This document shows positions 34,778-43,994 of a stretch of 64,000 nt of DNA, one piece after another. The notes beneath the pieces are model-generated. The model saw only the letters and a list, made by a program, of their open reading frames with translations. It had not been told where the DNA came from and did not search any database. Position numbers and translations under genes: made by a program. Every line of letters starts with the position of its first letter. Positions within the stretch are counted from its first letter, which is position 1. The stretch comes from Zhaonella formicivorans (GTDB lineage: Bacteria > Bacillota > DUOV01 > Zhaonellaceae), in the NCBI RefSeq assembly GCF_004353525.1, contig NZ_CP085524.1, forward strand, positions 3,121,001 through 3,185,000, written 5' to 3'.

Positions 34778-36212
34778 CAAATGGGCGGAAGGAGAGTTGT
34801 TAGCCCGGCGCGCTGAAGTTTTGGGGACCTGGCCTACAGGAAAAGAGGTGGATTTGGAGGAAGCAGTCTCTTACCACCGGCAACTGCCTGCTGCCAAACA
34901 ATTCAGCCTTAAGCTCCTGGAAGCCAAAGAGAGAAAAATAACTTTAGCCCAGCCCCGGGCCGGGGTGGCGCTGATTAACGAACACATCGATTTGCTCCGT
35001 TACCTGGAAGACGAAGGAGGAGCGGATTTACTGCCTACCACTATTGACTCCTATACCAGACAAAACCGCTACAGTGAAGCTCAAACCGGCATTGAAGAAA
35101 GCCGCACCATGGGCAGATCAATGCTGAACGGATTTCCTGCCGTAAACCACGGGGTGGCTGCTTGCAGGCAAGTTGTGGAAGCTGTGAAGAACCCGGTCCA
35201 GGTCCGGCATGGGACCCCTGACGCCCGAATGCTGGCGGAAATCACTCTTGCCGGCGGCTTCACGGCTTTTGAAGGGGGCGGCATCTCCTACAACATCCCC
35301 TATGCCAAGGATGTGCCTATAGAAAAAAGCATTCTCTGGTGGCAATATGTGGATAGGTTAACCGGCTACTATGAAGAGAACGGGGTATCAATCAATCGGG
35401 AACCTTTTGGTCCTTTGACCGGCACCCTGGTCCCTCCCTGTATCTCCCATTCCATTGGCATTATTGAAGCGCTGCTGGCAGCAGAACAAGGTGTAAAAAA
35501 CATTACCTTGGGTTACGGGCAGTGCGGGAATCTTCTTCAGGATGTTGCAGCCTTGCAAACCTTAACTGAATTGGGAGAAGAGTATCTGGGACGTTTTGGC
35601 TATAGAGATGTAAACTTGACTACAGTTTTTCATCAGTGGATGGGAGGGTTTCCTCAAGATGAAAGTAAAGCCTTCGGGGTCATTGCCTGGGGAGCAGCTA
35701 CTGCTGCTTTGGGGAAAGCTACTAAGGTGATTGTAAAAACTCCCCACGAAGCCTTCGGCATACCTACCAAAGAAGCAAACGCCGCCGGCATCCGGGCCAC
35801 AAAACAGGTTTTAAATATGTTAAAGGACCAGAAATTGGAGGAAACCCCCGGCCTTGCAGATGAAAAAGAGGTAATCAGGAAGGAAGTACATTCCATCCTG
35901 GAGCGGGTACTGTTGCTGGGGGAAGGGGACCTGGCCCAAGGGGCGGTACGTGCTTTCCAGGCCGGCGTGTTGGATGTACCTTTCGCGCCTAGCCGTAACA
36001 ATGCCGGTAAAATTCTTCCTGTACGGGATAATAATGGGGCCGTACGTCTCTTGGAGTTTGGCAACTTACCATTGCCGGCGGAGGTGCAGGAGTTCCATCG
36101 GGAGAAGATCGCGGAGCGGGGCAGGGCGGAACGCCGGGAACCTTCATTCCAGATGGTCATTGATGATATCTATGCCATCAGCAAAGGGATGCTTGTGGGA
36201 AAACCGCGGTAA
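34761..36212 (+). CDS. glmE: Glutamate mutase epsilon (catalytic) subunit
   Basis: A 483-residue TIM-barrel subunit that binds glutamate. Typical stretches are [38 protein letters not shown] and [14 protein letters not shown]. It starts at TTG 34761 with GGGGAGG 7 bases upstream, overlapping glmL by 17 bases. Length equals the family norm (483). Confidence 0.95.
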   Translation: MELKNSKWAEGELLARRAEVLGTWPTGKEVDLEEAVSYHRQLPAAKQFSLKLLEAKERKITLAQPRAGVALINEHIDLLRYLEDEGGADLLPTTIDSYTRQNRYSEAQTGIEESRTMGRSMLNGFPAVNHGVAACRQVVEAVKNPVQVRHGTPDARMLAEITLAGGFTAFEGGGISYNIPYAKDVPIEKSILWWQYVDRLTGYYEENGVSINREPFGPLTGTLVPPCISHSIGIIEALLAAEQGVKNITLGYGQCGNLLQDVAALQTLTELGEEYLGRFGYRDVNLTTVFHQWMGGFPQDESKAFGVIAWGAATAALGKATKVIVKTPHEAFGIPTKEANAAGIRATKQVLNMLKDQKLEETPGLADEKEVIRKEVHSILERVLLLGEGDLAQGAVRAFQAGVLDVPFAPSRNNAGKILPVRDNNGAVRLLEFGNLPLPAEVQEFHREKIAERGRAERREPSFQMVIDDIYAISKGMLVGKPR

Positions 36213-36215
36213 ACA

Positions 36216-36257
36216 GTTAAGAGTTAAAAGTTAAATGTTAAGAGTTAAAAGTTAAAA
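36216..36257. repeat. Two-copy 21-base tandem repeat
   Basis: Two units GTTAAGAGTTAAAAGTTAAW follow each other, 20 of 21 bases identical, between glmE and the ammonia-lyase. Confidence 0.8.
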
Positions 36258-36295
36258 GTGAGTTAGGGTGAAAGCTTGGGAGAGGGGTCTTTAGC

Positions 36296-37555
36296 ATGAG
36301 GATTGTGGATTTGATTGCTTCGGCGGGGGTGACGGGGTTTTACTTTGACGACCAGAAGGCCATAAAGTTGGGAGCTGAGGGAGATGGCTTTGCCTATAAG
36401 GGGGACCCGGTTACCCCTGGATTTACTGCTGTCAGGCAAAAAGGCGAGTCTATCTCCATTATGCTCATTCTGGAAGACGGACAGGTGGCCTACGGTGACT
36501 GCGCAGCAGTGCAGTATTCAGGTGTGGGAGGGAGGGATCCTTTATTTCTGGTAGAAGAATATATACCTCTAATTCACCGGGAAGTAGCTCCTAAATTACG
36601 GGGAAGGGAGATAACCTCTTTTAAAAAATTAGCAGGTGAGTTTGACACTTTGGTCCAGTCTGACGGGCGGCGGCTGCACACTGCCATTCGCTACGGAGTT
36701 ACCCAAGCTATCCTGGATGCTGTGGCTATATCCCAGCGGAAGACTATGGCGGAAGTTATTGCAGAGGAATACGGCACTACCTTGGCGAAACAAACTATTC
36801 CCATTTTTACCCAGACCGGGGATGAGCGCTACCTGAATGCCGACAAGTGCATCCTGAAACGGGCCCAGGTATTACCCCATGGGTTAATTAACAATGTGGA
36901 AACTAAGCTTGGCAGGAATGGGGAAAAACTGTTGGAATACGTTAGCTGGCTGAGAAAACGGGTTTTTGAGTTAGGGCAGCCCGGTTATTTTCCTACCCTC
37001 CATATAGATGTCTACGGTACTATCGGTATGTTGTTTAATGAAGAGCCGGGGCCTATGGCCGCATATCTGGGAGAGTTGGCTCAGGCTGCTGAGCCGCTTA
37101 AGCTGCGGATTGAGGGACCCATGGATGCCGGAAGCAAAGAAGGTCAAATCCAAGCTTTAAAAGTCTTAAAGAATGAAATGTCGGCTAAAAATATTCCCGT
37201 AGAGATTGTAGCCGATGAATGGTGCAACACCTTGGAAGATATCAAGGAATTTGTAGATGCTAAAAGCTGCCACATGGTGCAGATCAAGACCCCGGACCTG
37301 GGAGGGATTAATAATATAATTGAAGCAGTGCTTTATGCTAAAGCCCACGGCGTAGGGGCTTACCTGGGCGGGACTTGTAACGAAACCGAGCGTTCTTCCC
37401 AGGTGTGCGTGCATATTGCTTTAGCCACTCAGCCAACTCAGATTCTGGCCAAACCGGGCATGGGTGTGGATGAGGGCTATATGATCACTTACAACGAGAT
37501 GCAGCGGACTTTGGCCCTGCTGCAGGCCAGGAAGAAAGCTGCTCAAGGGAGATGA
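36296..37555 (+). CDS. mal: Methylaspartate ammonia-lyase
   Basis: A 419-residue enolase-superfamily enzyme that removes ammonia from 3-methylaspartate to give mesaconate. The catalytic Lys lies in HMVQIKTPDLGGINN, and Mg ligands in LHIDVYGTIG, RIEGPMD and EIVADEW. It follows glmE in the order usual for the methylaspartate route of glutamate fermentation. The ATG lies behind a weaker GAGAGGGG site. Confidence 0.95.
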   Translation: MRIVDLIASAGVTGFYFDDQKAIKLGAEGDGFAYKGDPVTPGFTAVRQKGESISIMLILEDGQVAYGDCAAVQYSGVGGRDPLFLVEEYIPLIHREVAPKLRGREITSFKKLAGEFDTLVQSDGRRLHTAIRYGVTQAILDAVAISQRKTMAEVIAEEYGTTLAKQTIPIFTQTGDERYLNADKCILKRAQVLPHGLINNVETKLGRNGEKLLEYVSWLRKRVFELGQPGYFPTLHIDVYGTIGMLFNEEPGPMAAYLGELAQAAEPLKLRIEGPMDAGSKEGQIQALKVLKNEMSAKNIPVEIVADEWCNTLEDIKEFVDAKSCHMVQIKTPDLGGINNIIEAVLYAKAHGVGAYLGGTCNETERSSQVCVHIALATQPTQILAKPGMGVDEGYMITYNEMQRTLALLQARKKAAQGR

Positions 37556-37559
37556 GCCA

Positions 37560-38918
37560 ATGGAAGAGTTTCGGGTTTTATCGCCTACGGCTATTTTAGG
37601 CTACGGTTTTCCCCTGGAGTCTTTTGCCAGGGGTATGGAATTTAAGCCCCATGTTATAGCGGTAGACGCAGGGTCCACCGATCCCGGGCCCTATTACTTG
37701 GGGGCAGGAGTGTCCTTTACGGACCGGCAGGCAGTGAAACGGGACCTGGAGATCATGCTTAAGGCGGGACTGGAGCAGCGCATTCCGGTGATAGTAGGTT
37801 CAGCCGGCGGCGCGGGAGCCGACCCTCATCTGGAATGGTGCCTGGAGATTGTGCGGGAAATTGCCCGGGAAGCAAAGCTGCATTTTAGGATGGCCAGCAT
37901 CAGCGCAGAGCTGGAGAAGAGCATGCTGGAGGAGGCGTTGGCTGACGGTAGAATATCGGTACTGGAACCGGGAAAGCCTTTAACCAGGGAAGAACTGGAG
38001 GCCAGCGTCCATGTGGTGGCTCAGATGGGAATGGAGCCGTTTATCCGGGCATTAGAAGCGGGAGCCGACGTAATTATAGCCGGTCGCTCCTATGACCCGG
38101 CCGTCTTTGCAGCTTTACCGGTGTCAAAGGGGTTTGACCCGGGGTTGGCGTTGCATATGGGGAAGATCCTGGAGTGTGCCGCTATTGCTGCCAGCCCGGG
38201 CAGTGGCAGTGACTGTATGCTTGGTATTTTGAAGGAGGCTCACTTTTGTGTGGAGCCATTACACCCTGCCAGGAAGTGCACAACCTCTTCCGTGGCAGCC
38301 CATACCCTGTATGAAAAGACTAACCCTTACCTACTGCCGGGTCCTGGCGGAATGCTGGACCTGAAAGACTGCCGATTTTTTCAGGAGACGGAGTACCGGG
38401 TCCGGGTGGAAGGGAGCCGTTTTATTCCAGCTCCTAAATACACCCTGAAATTAGAAGGGGCGAAACAGGTGGGTTACCGTACTCTGTCTATTGCGGGTGC
38501 GCGGGACCCGGTCTTTATTGAACAGCTGGATATGATTATTGCCGGTGTTAAAGAACGCCTGGCGGATAACTTTAAAGATGTCGCTCCCTCCCGTTATCAA
38601 CTGCTCTTTCATATTTATGGCCGCGATGGGGTGATGGGAGAACTAGAGCCTACGCCGCAAATTACTTCCCATGAAGTTGGAATTATCATGGAGGTGGTGG
38701 CTGAAACTCAGGAACTGGCCGACACCATACTAAGCTTTGCCAGGTCAACCATGCTGCATTACGGTTATCCGGGGAGGATTTCTACCGCAGGGAACCTGGC
38801 TTTCCCCTATTCCCCTTCGGACCTAAAAACCGGTCCGGTGTACCAGTTCAGCGTCCATCACCTGCTGGAGGTCGATGATCCGGTCGCATTGTTCCCTATA
38901 ACTTGGGAGTGCATTTAA
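37560..38918 (+). CDS. AtuA-like DUF1446 protein, candidate mesaconate-processing enzyme
   Basis: A 452-residue protein of the acyclic terpene utilisation AtuA / DUF1446 family, with GYGFPLESFARG, VDAGSTDPGPYYLG, GSAGGAGADPH and ADVIIAGRSYDPAVFA. It starts 4 bases after the ammonia-lyase stop. Members are commonly neighbours of DUF4387 genes. The next step of the pathway is hydration of mesaconate to citramalate, and no classic fumarase-like mesaconase is present here, so this protein with DUF4387 is a candidate. That is inference; family biochemistry is thin. Confidence 0.8.
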   Translation: MEEFRVLSPTAILGYGFPLESFARGMEFKPHVIAVDAGSTDPGPYYLGAGVSFTDRQAVKRDLEIMLKAGLEQRIPVIVGSAGGAGADPHLEWCLEIVREIAREAKLHFRMASISAELEKSMLEEALADGRISVLEPGKPLTREELEASVHVVAQMGMEPFIRALEAGADVIIAGRSYDPAVFAALPVSKGFDPGLALHMGKILECAAIAASPGSGSDCMLGILKEAHFCVEPLHPARKCTTSSVAAHTLYEKTNPYLLPGPGGMLDLKDCRFFQETEYRVRVEGSRFIPAPKYTLKLEGAKQVGYRTLSIAGARDPVFIEQLDMIIAGVKERLADNFKDVAPSRYQLLFHIYGRDGVMGELEPTPQITSHEVGIIMEVVAETQELADTILSFARSTMLHYGYPGRISTAGNLAFPYSPSDLKTGPVYQFSVHHLLEVDDPVALFPITWECI

Positions 38919-38934
38919 CATATTAGATAGTAAT

Positions 38935-39143
38935 CAATTACCGGCTGCCAACTTTAATAGCTGCCAGTTACCGGTCATCAATTGCCAGCACTTTTAGTCA
39001 CCGGTCATCGGCAGGCTAACGCCGTCGTCAGTCATTAGTTTTCAGCCGTCAGCTATCAGCTCTCAGCAATTAGCCGCTGGCTTTTTCCGCAAAAGCCATA
39101 CATGCAACTAAGGACTAACGACTAATGACTGAAGGCTAAATCA
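38935..39143. repeat. Interspersed repeat, copy C
   Basis: The 237-base gap after the AtuA-like gene carries TTACCGGCTGCCA / TTACCGGTCATCA words, then AGTCATTAGTTTTCAGC, and the 27-base segment (39096-39122) identical to 3928-3954. It lies inside an otherwise compact operon. Confidence 0.75.
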
Positions 39144-39155
39144 GGGAGGTGCCCC

Positions 39156-39494
39156 ATGAAAAAAGTTTCCATTCGCGCTTTGGCTGTGGTGATTCGGAGT
39201 AAAAACGCCGGGCCTTACGAGCTGACTTTTGATTTAATTTTTAAAGACAGTGCCACCTACCAGCGGGTAAAAAAATCAGGTTTTTTTACTCCCGAGCTTT
39301 TTGCGGAGCTTTACCGTGTCCCGCTGGCAGATGTTATATCATTTGTGGAATTCGACCCTGCTAACGCCATCAAATGCACCATCAGACGACCGCGGGCTGC
39401 CGGGGATGTGGGAGAGACCGACGTCTACGGGGCTCAGCAGCATGCCCCGCTGCTGGATTTAGCAGTACCTATCGATGCTGAGGTGATACCATGA
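39156..39494 (+). CDS. DUF4387 protein, probable partner of the AtuA-like protein
   Basis: A 112-residue protein with RSKNAGPYELTFDLIF and the late DVYGAQQHAPLL motif of DUF4387. GGGAGGTG precedes the ATG. Fusions and tight pairs of DUF1446 with DUF4387 in other genomes suggest one complex. The stop overlaps the next start (ATGA). Confidence 0.82.
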   Translation: MKKVSIRALAVVIRSKNAGPYELTFDLIFKDSATYQRVKKSGFFTPELFAELYRVPLADVISFVEFDPANAIKCTIRRPRAAGDVGETDVYGAQQHAPLLDLAVPIDAEVIP

Positions 39495-40393
39495 CCATTC
39501 CCGTATATGAATATTTGATGCATGCTGAGTACTTTGCCCCCCGCGGGAAAAAGCGTTTGCTCCTTTTGGGGTCTAATCTCGCCCAGCGTTACCTTAGCCC
39601 TGAAGATAAGTTGATCGGGCTGGTGGGGCAGGCGGGGGCGGGCAAATCCCTTTTGATTCGCGGGATGTTTCCCGGTCTGGAATTGACCAACGATGATAAC
39701 GGCATCAACATCCGCCCGCTGCCACTGATGCAAGATGCGGAAGCAGGACATTTTCGCTGCCACAGCTATCATGTGGATGTCCGTTTTGAGTCTGCTTTTA
39801 CTCAGCTGTGGCAGTTGGCGGAAGCTGTGAAGAAAGCCATTATGAAAAACCGGCGGGTGGTTATTGAGCATTTCGAACTGCTCTATCCTTTTTTAAAAAT
39901 GAATGCTGAGATCCTCATCGGAATCGGGGAGGAAGTGATTGTAACCAGGCCGGGCGTTTTCGGTCCGGAACCTAAAGAGATTACAAGCATCGTGTTCGAG
40001 TCCATTAAATACAGAAAAATGTCCCATACGGCCGAAGACCTGACTGATATGATTTTGCAGGAGATGGGCATAACCAAAGCTGAGGTGCACAGCGACGTCA
40101 AACATGGTTTTGTCCTGGAATTCAGGCAAAAACCCGAGATCGATCTGGAGGCAGTGGAATCCAGGGTTAAACAGTTGATCGCCCATGATCTGCCCATCTT
40201 CTACCACGACGAAGAACATATCAAGGTAGGCGACAGAACCTGGCAGTGTACCGGTCCCCGGCTTCATGTCCGGTCCACCGGCGAAATTGTGGGTTTCCGC
40301 CTGCTGAAAGAATTCCGTTGGGATCCGATTCAACGTTTATATACCATAGCCGGGCTGGTAGGGGAAGAAGATAACCGCAGTTTCGTCTATTGA
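39491..40393 (+). CDS. P-loop protein with AlaRS second-additional-domain-like C-terminus
   Basis: A 300-residue protein with Walker A GQAGAGKS (near residues 46-53) and an unusual C-terminal region (KAEVHSDVKHGFVLEF, HDLPIFYHDEEH) that recalls the second additional domain of alanyl-tRNA synthetases. Similar genes close methylaspartate operons in other clostridia, from memory of annotation. Coupled by a 4-base overlap to DUF4387. A role as a nucleotide-dependent maturation or assembly factor for the neighbouring enzymes is possible; not known. Confidence 0.65.
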   Translation: MTIPVYEYLMHAEYFAPRGKKRLLLLGSNLAQRYLSPEDKLIGLVGQAGAGKSLLIRGMFPGLELTNDDNGINIRPLPLMQDAEAGHFRCHSYHVDVRFESAFTQLWQLAEAVKKAIMKNRRVVIEHFELLYPFLKMNAEILIGIGEEVIVTRPGVFGPEPKEITSIVFESIKYRKMSHTAEDLTDMILQEMGITKAEVHSDVKHGFVLEFRQKPEIDLEAVESRVKQLIAHDLPIFYHDEEHIKVGDRTWQCTGPRLHVRSTGEIVGFRLLKEFRWDPIQRLYTIAGLVGEEDNRSFVY

Positions 40394-40409
40394 CTAAAAA
40401 CTCCGTTTT

Positions 40410-41360
40410 TTACAAAAAGGGGCTTTCCACAATACATTCCTCCGGGGGCACCTCAACAAACCCTTGGATACTGGGTTGTCTAAGGGTATGGCCTTCGGTC
40501 CATTCCAAAAATTGTATCTTGGCAGTTATTACCGGTTTCAACCAAATAGCTCTTTCAACCCGCTCAGGCTTATTAATAAATGGACGTTTTGGAACTACTA
40601 ACGGTTTTATTTTTTCAGTCAAAGCTTTCCAATCGGCGGAAGTAAGCTTTCCGGTACCAGCATGTCCGATGTACCATAGCTGGCCTTTGTTGTCATATAT
40701 CCCTAGCAATACTGCGTTGACAGTTGCTCCCCGTAGAGTCACTCCTCCTACCACAGCCGTCAAATCTTTATAATTTTTTACTTTCTGCCAGCGACCATCT
40801 TTTTTGCCAAAGGCATAAGTACTGTTAAGGTCTTTGCACACAATTCCTTCCAAACCTTGTGTTTGAATTGCGGCAAACAAGCTACAGGCATCACTGAAGT
40901 TTTCTACCAGCTGTACATTTTCGCCGGGGGTAATAACTTCCGCTAAAAGCTCTTGCCTTTCGCGCAATGGCTGTTCATTAACCCATTTTTCGTTGCAATA
41001 GAGAATATCAAATAACATGTATATAACGGGGGTTGTTTTTTTTGCTCGTTCCACATTTTTTGGATTTCGAACTCCATCGCGCTTCATTACTTGATGAAAC
41101 GATGGCTTTCCATTCTGTAAAGCTATTACCTCTCCGTCAAGCACAACTGATGAGGCGGAGCAGTAACTTTTAAGCTGGGTGAGCTCAGGAAATTGCATAG
41201 TTCGCTCATGGAGTTTGCGGTTGAACAGCAATACCTCCAGCCCATCGTAATATGCAAGTACCCGGACACCGTCCCATTTTACCTGTGCTACCCACTGGGG
41301 GCCGTCGGGAATTTCCTCTGAAAGTATAGGTTCAAAAGGAATGACCGGTTTTAATTTCAT
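40410..41360 (-). CDS. ATP-dependent DNA ligase (LigD ligase-domain type)
   Basis: A 316-residue ligase with catalytic Lys28 in motif I (KWDGVR), motif III YMLFDILY, motif IV EGIVCK and motif V WQKVKNYK, then an OB-fold. It is the stand-alone ligase domain size of bacterial end-joining systems. No Ku or polymerase/primase gene is present in the window. It converges on the P-loop gene with 16 bases between the stops. Confidence 0.9.
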   Translation of the reverse strand: MKLKPVIPFEPILSEEIPDGPQWVAQVKWDGVRVLAYYDGLEVLLFNRKLHERTMQFPELTQLKSYCSASSVVLDGEVIALQNGKPSFHQVMKRDGVRNPKNVERAKKTTPVIYMLFDILYCNEKWVNEQPLRERQELLAEVITPGENVQLVENFSDACSLFAAIQTQGLEGIVCKDLNSTYAFGKKDGRWQKVKNYKDLTAVVGGVTLRGATVNAVLLGIYDNKGQLWYIGHAGTGKLTSADWKALTEKIKPLVVPKRPFINKPERVERAIWLKPVITAKIQFLEWTEGHTLRQPSIQGFVEVPPEECIVESPFL

Positions 41361-41585
41361 CTTTTCAGCCCTTTGGTAAATAAATTTATGCTCAAATATT
41401 ATTTTGCTTCAAGATGAACGGTTTTAAGCTTTGTAACGCCGGACTGGGAAATATTGACTAACATAAGTTTTTTTGTTACGATTAAAATGTTCTTTTTTGC
41501 CTTTTTTCTACTCCGCTGATGAGCGAATAAAATGATGCCGCAGGCAACTGCGGTTTTAGCATTTTTTTAATGAGGAGCCTGAATA

Positions 41586-42695
41586 GTGCGGAAAATAGGG
41601 ATTGAATCGCTGAAACCCGGGATGAAAGTGGCCCGCGCTGTATATTCTAGCGACGGTTATATTTTACTTAACGCGGGAGTTGTTTTAAAAGACCGCTTTA
41701 TTGAGCAGCTGCGGCTTTTTGATATCGCGTCCGTTTATGTTGAGGACGGGCTGCTGCCTGATGTCGAAGTAGAAGATGTCATTTCCGAGAAAACCAGGGT
41801 TGAGGCGATAAAAACAGTAAAAGATATGCTGTGCAGCATCAAACGTGAGGTTAATTCCGGGAGGAGTTTGCTCATTAGGGGCCCAAAGTTGGTGGCTACC
41901 GTGCAGAATATTATCAAGGACCTGCTCAGTAACAAAAAGTTAATGGTTAACCTGGTAGATATACGCACCATGGACTCTTATACTTTCGGTCATTCAGTAA
42001 ATGTGTGTGTATTAGCGGTGATCACAGGGATGGCCTTGAATTTGAGCGAGGCGCAACTGGTTCATCTGGGCATGGGGGCCATTATGCATGATGTAGGCAA
42101 GGTTTTGGTCCCTGATGCTATTTTAAATAAACCGGGTCCCCTCAATTCTGAGGAGTACCGGGTAATCCAGCGCCATTCGGAATTTGGTTATAATATTTTA
42201 AGTAAACAGCCGGAAATAAGTTCTTTTTCGGCTAAAGTTGCCTTGGAACATCATGAGAAGTTTGATGGCAGCGGCTATCCCCAGGGTTTACGGGGAGACG
42301 ATATCCATCTTTATTCAAGAATAGTTGGAATTGCCGATGTCTATGACGCTTTGACAGCCGATCGGGTCTACCGCAAAGGTTATCTTCCTCACGAGGCTTA
42401 TGAGCTGCTGGCCGGTGCAGGGGGAAGCATGTTTGATTATGACCTGGTCAAAGTCTTTTTGAGCCATATAGCCGCTTATCCGGTGGGAACACTGGTCAGG
42501 TTAAATACCGGGGAAATCGGCGTCGTGGTGGACACCCCTAAGGGGTTAACCACCCGTCCGGTGGTTAGGGTGTTGTTTAAAGATGGCATATTATTAAAAG
42601 ATCCTTACGAAATTAAGCTGGCTGAAAGCACACGGGTTTTGGTCAGCGAAGTCCTTTCAGAAGAGGAGTTTATTAAATTAAAAAACGCAAGTTGA
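41586..42695 (+). CDS. HD-GYP domain phosphodiesterase
   Basis: A 369-residue protein with a short N-terminal domain (IGIESLKPGMKVARAVYSSD) and an HD-GYP domain: MHDVGKVLVP, HSEFGYNIL, HHEKFDGSGYPQGLRGDDI and GIADVYDALTADRVYR. Such proteins hydrolyse cyclic di-GMP. The usual metal ligands and the GYP motif are present. GTG 41586 follows TGAGGAG. Confidence 0.92.
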   Translation: MRKIGIESLKPGMKVARAVYSSDGYILLNAGVVLKDRFIEQLRLFDIASVYVEDGLLPDVEVEDVISEKTRVEAIKTVKDMLCSIKREVNSGRSLLIRGPKLVATVQNIIKDLLSNKKLMVNLVDIRTMDSYTFGHSVNVCVLAVITGMALNLSEAQLVHLGMGAIMHDVGKVLVPDAILNKPGPLNSEEYRVIQRHSEFGYNILSKQPEISSFSAKVALEHHEKFDGSGYPQGLRGDDIHLYSRIVGIADVYDALTADRVYRKGYLPHEAYELLAGAGGSMFDYDLVKVFLSHIAAYPVGTLVRLNTGEIGVVVDTPKGLTTRPVVRVLFKDGILLKDPYEIKLAESTRVLVSEVLSEEEFIKLKNAS

Positions 42696-42720
42696 GTTGC
42701 CGAAGAGGAGGGGAAAAAAC

Positions 42721-42927
42721 ATGCCAACCTATGATTACGTATGTAAAGATTGTGGGCACAGATTTTCCTTGTTTTTGCGCCTCAGTGAAAAAGATCGAGC
42801 CAGGTGTACTAAATGCAGCAGTTCAAACGTCAACCAACTTTTTACCGGCTTCCTATATTCAAAGCCGGGGGGAGGTTCTGCCGGCGGCTGCAGCGGTGGA
42901 AACTGTAGCACTTGCTCAGGATGCTGA
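42721..42927 (+). CDS. FmdB-family zinc ribbon protein
   Basis: A 68-residue protein with the FmdB pattern MPTYDYVCKDCGHRF, CTKC and a Gly/Ser/Cys-rich tail ending GNCSTCSGC. GAGGAGGGG lies upstream of ATG 42721. The family is of uncertain role; the first member was linked to regulation of an amidase/formamidase gene. A second frame crosses the same bases but the real next gene starts at 42959. Confidence 0.85.
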   Translation: MPTYDYVCKDCGHRFSLFLRLSEKDRARCTKCSSSNVNQLFTGFLYSKPGGGSAGGCSGGNCSTCSGC

Positions 42928-42958
42928 TTTTCAAGATAGCAGAAAGGATGGGTTGAAG

Positions 42959-43612
42959 ATGGAGGTGCCGGGGAATTATTTGCCTGCGTGGGAAGAAACC
43001 TTAGCAAAATTTGCTGCTGCCAACCCCGTTAAAATGGCAGAGCTGAGTTTGGCGGATTTTGACCGTAGCAGTAATAATTTTACTATAACCTATTTTAATA
43101 AGCCATACCGGGTTTCTTTTCCTGAAGGATGTTTCCAAGCTTTAGCAGGTGACAAGGCTCCGGCTTTAAGCGATCGGATTATAATTCTGCAGTATTTAAG
43201 CGGCGCTTGCGGCCCCTCTTACCTGAGGGGCTGGCTGACCTTCAAGGAACTGCCTGGCGGAATGCTGCACAATGCTCCTTTTATCCGGGAGGCGCTGCAG
43301 CCGTTAGCAAATGTTATAGGTAACGACATGGCTTTGCTGGAGGATGCCTGTTTGGCTTTAGGGGGAGCTAAAATGGATTTGGGCAATGCCTCTTACAAGG
43401 TGCCGGCTCTTCCTAAAATTCCTTTAGTTGCCGTCTGTTGGTCCGGAGAGCAAAAAGCCGCCAATTATAACATTCTTTTTGACCGTTCAGCTTCTTTACA
43501 TCTGGACACGGCGACTCTGTATATGCTGGGAATCAACTTTTCCCTGGCTATCTTACAAATGGTAAAGCGTAAAAAGACACCGGCTAACTTTTCCGGTGTG
43601 CGTCATAATTAG
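42959..43612 (+). CDS. DUF3786 protein
   Basis: A 217-residue protein of DUF3786: VSFPEGCFQAL, SDRIIILQYLSGA, RGWLTFKELPGG and PLVAVCWSGEQ. It is common in anaerobes with corrinoid and CODH metabolism. ATG 42959 follows AAAGGATGG; the same frame is open upstream across fmdB, but that part overlaps the zinc ribbon gene and is not used. Confidence 0.82.
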   Translation: MEVPGNYLPAWEETLAKFAAANPVKMAELSLADFDRSSNNFTITYFNKPYRVSFPEGCFQALAGDKAPALSDRIIILQYLSGACGPSYLRGWLTFKELPGGMLHNAPFIREALQPLANVIGNDMALLEDACLALGGAKMDLGNASYKVPALPKIPLVAVCWSGEQKAANYNILFDRSASLHLDTATLYMLGINFSLAILQMVKRKKTPANFSGVRHN

Positions 43613-43705
43613 GCCCATAGCGGCTGCTGGTAGGGGCTTCCGAAACGATTCCAGGCCCGTGGGTTTTCCCATCGGCTACTTCGCGACGAAATTCATAGGG
43701 AGCAG

Positions 43706-43972
43706 TCAACTTTCTGCTCCCTCCTGTTCCTGTATTTTTTTCTGGGCGGTAAATTTATAACTGTTGGCATCGGAAGGTTGTTCCGAAAAAATTTCGCGGG
43801 CAAACCTAAAAGGCATGGCAGCGACCTGTTCTGACATGTAGGCGGTTTGTTTAATGATTCTGCCTGTATTGGAAGATTCGTCCCCCCAAAGCTGCTGGGC
43901 GATTTGAAAAGGCATGGTGGCAAATCCTTCCATTAGATTAATGCTCTGTCTCACAAGCTTGTTTATTGACAT
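43706..43972 (-). CDS. Small conserved-looking protein with duplicated MPF motif
   Basis: An 88-residue helical protein with two similar segments, MEGFATMPFQIAQQLW and MSEQVAAMPFRFAREIF, that look like an internal duplication. GGCGGGG precedes the start on the minus strand. It follows a 42-residue gene in one unit. The amphipathic pattern is phasin-like, but there is no firm assignment. A GGGAGCAG / CTGCTCCC hairpin (43698-43721) overlaps its stop. Confidence 0.55.
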   Translation of the reverse strand: MSINKLVRQSINLMEGFATMPFQIAQQLWGDESSNTGRIIKQTAYMSEQVAAMPFRFAREIFSEQPSDANSYKFTAQKKIQEQEGAES

Positions 43973-43994
43973 TTGCTTTTCCCCGCCTTATTCC

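Noticed and set aside
42692-42958. Long N-terminal extension of the DUF3786 protein
   Set aside because: This part overlaps the fmdB-type zinc ribbon gene in another frame and has no ribosome site at its start.
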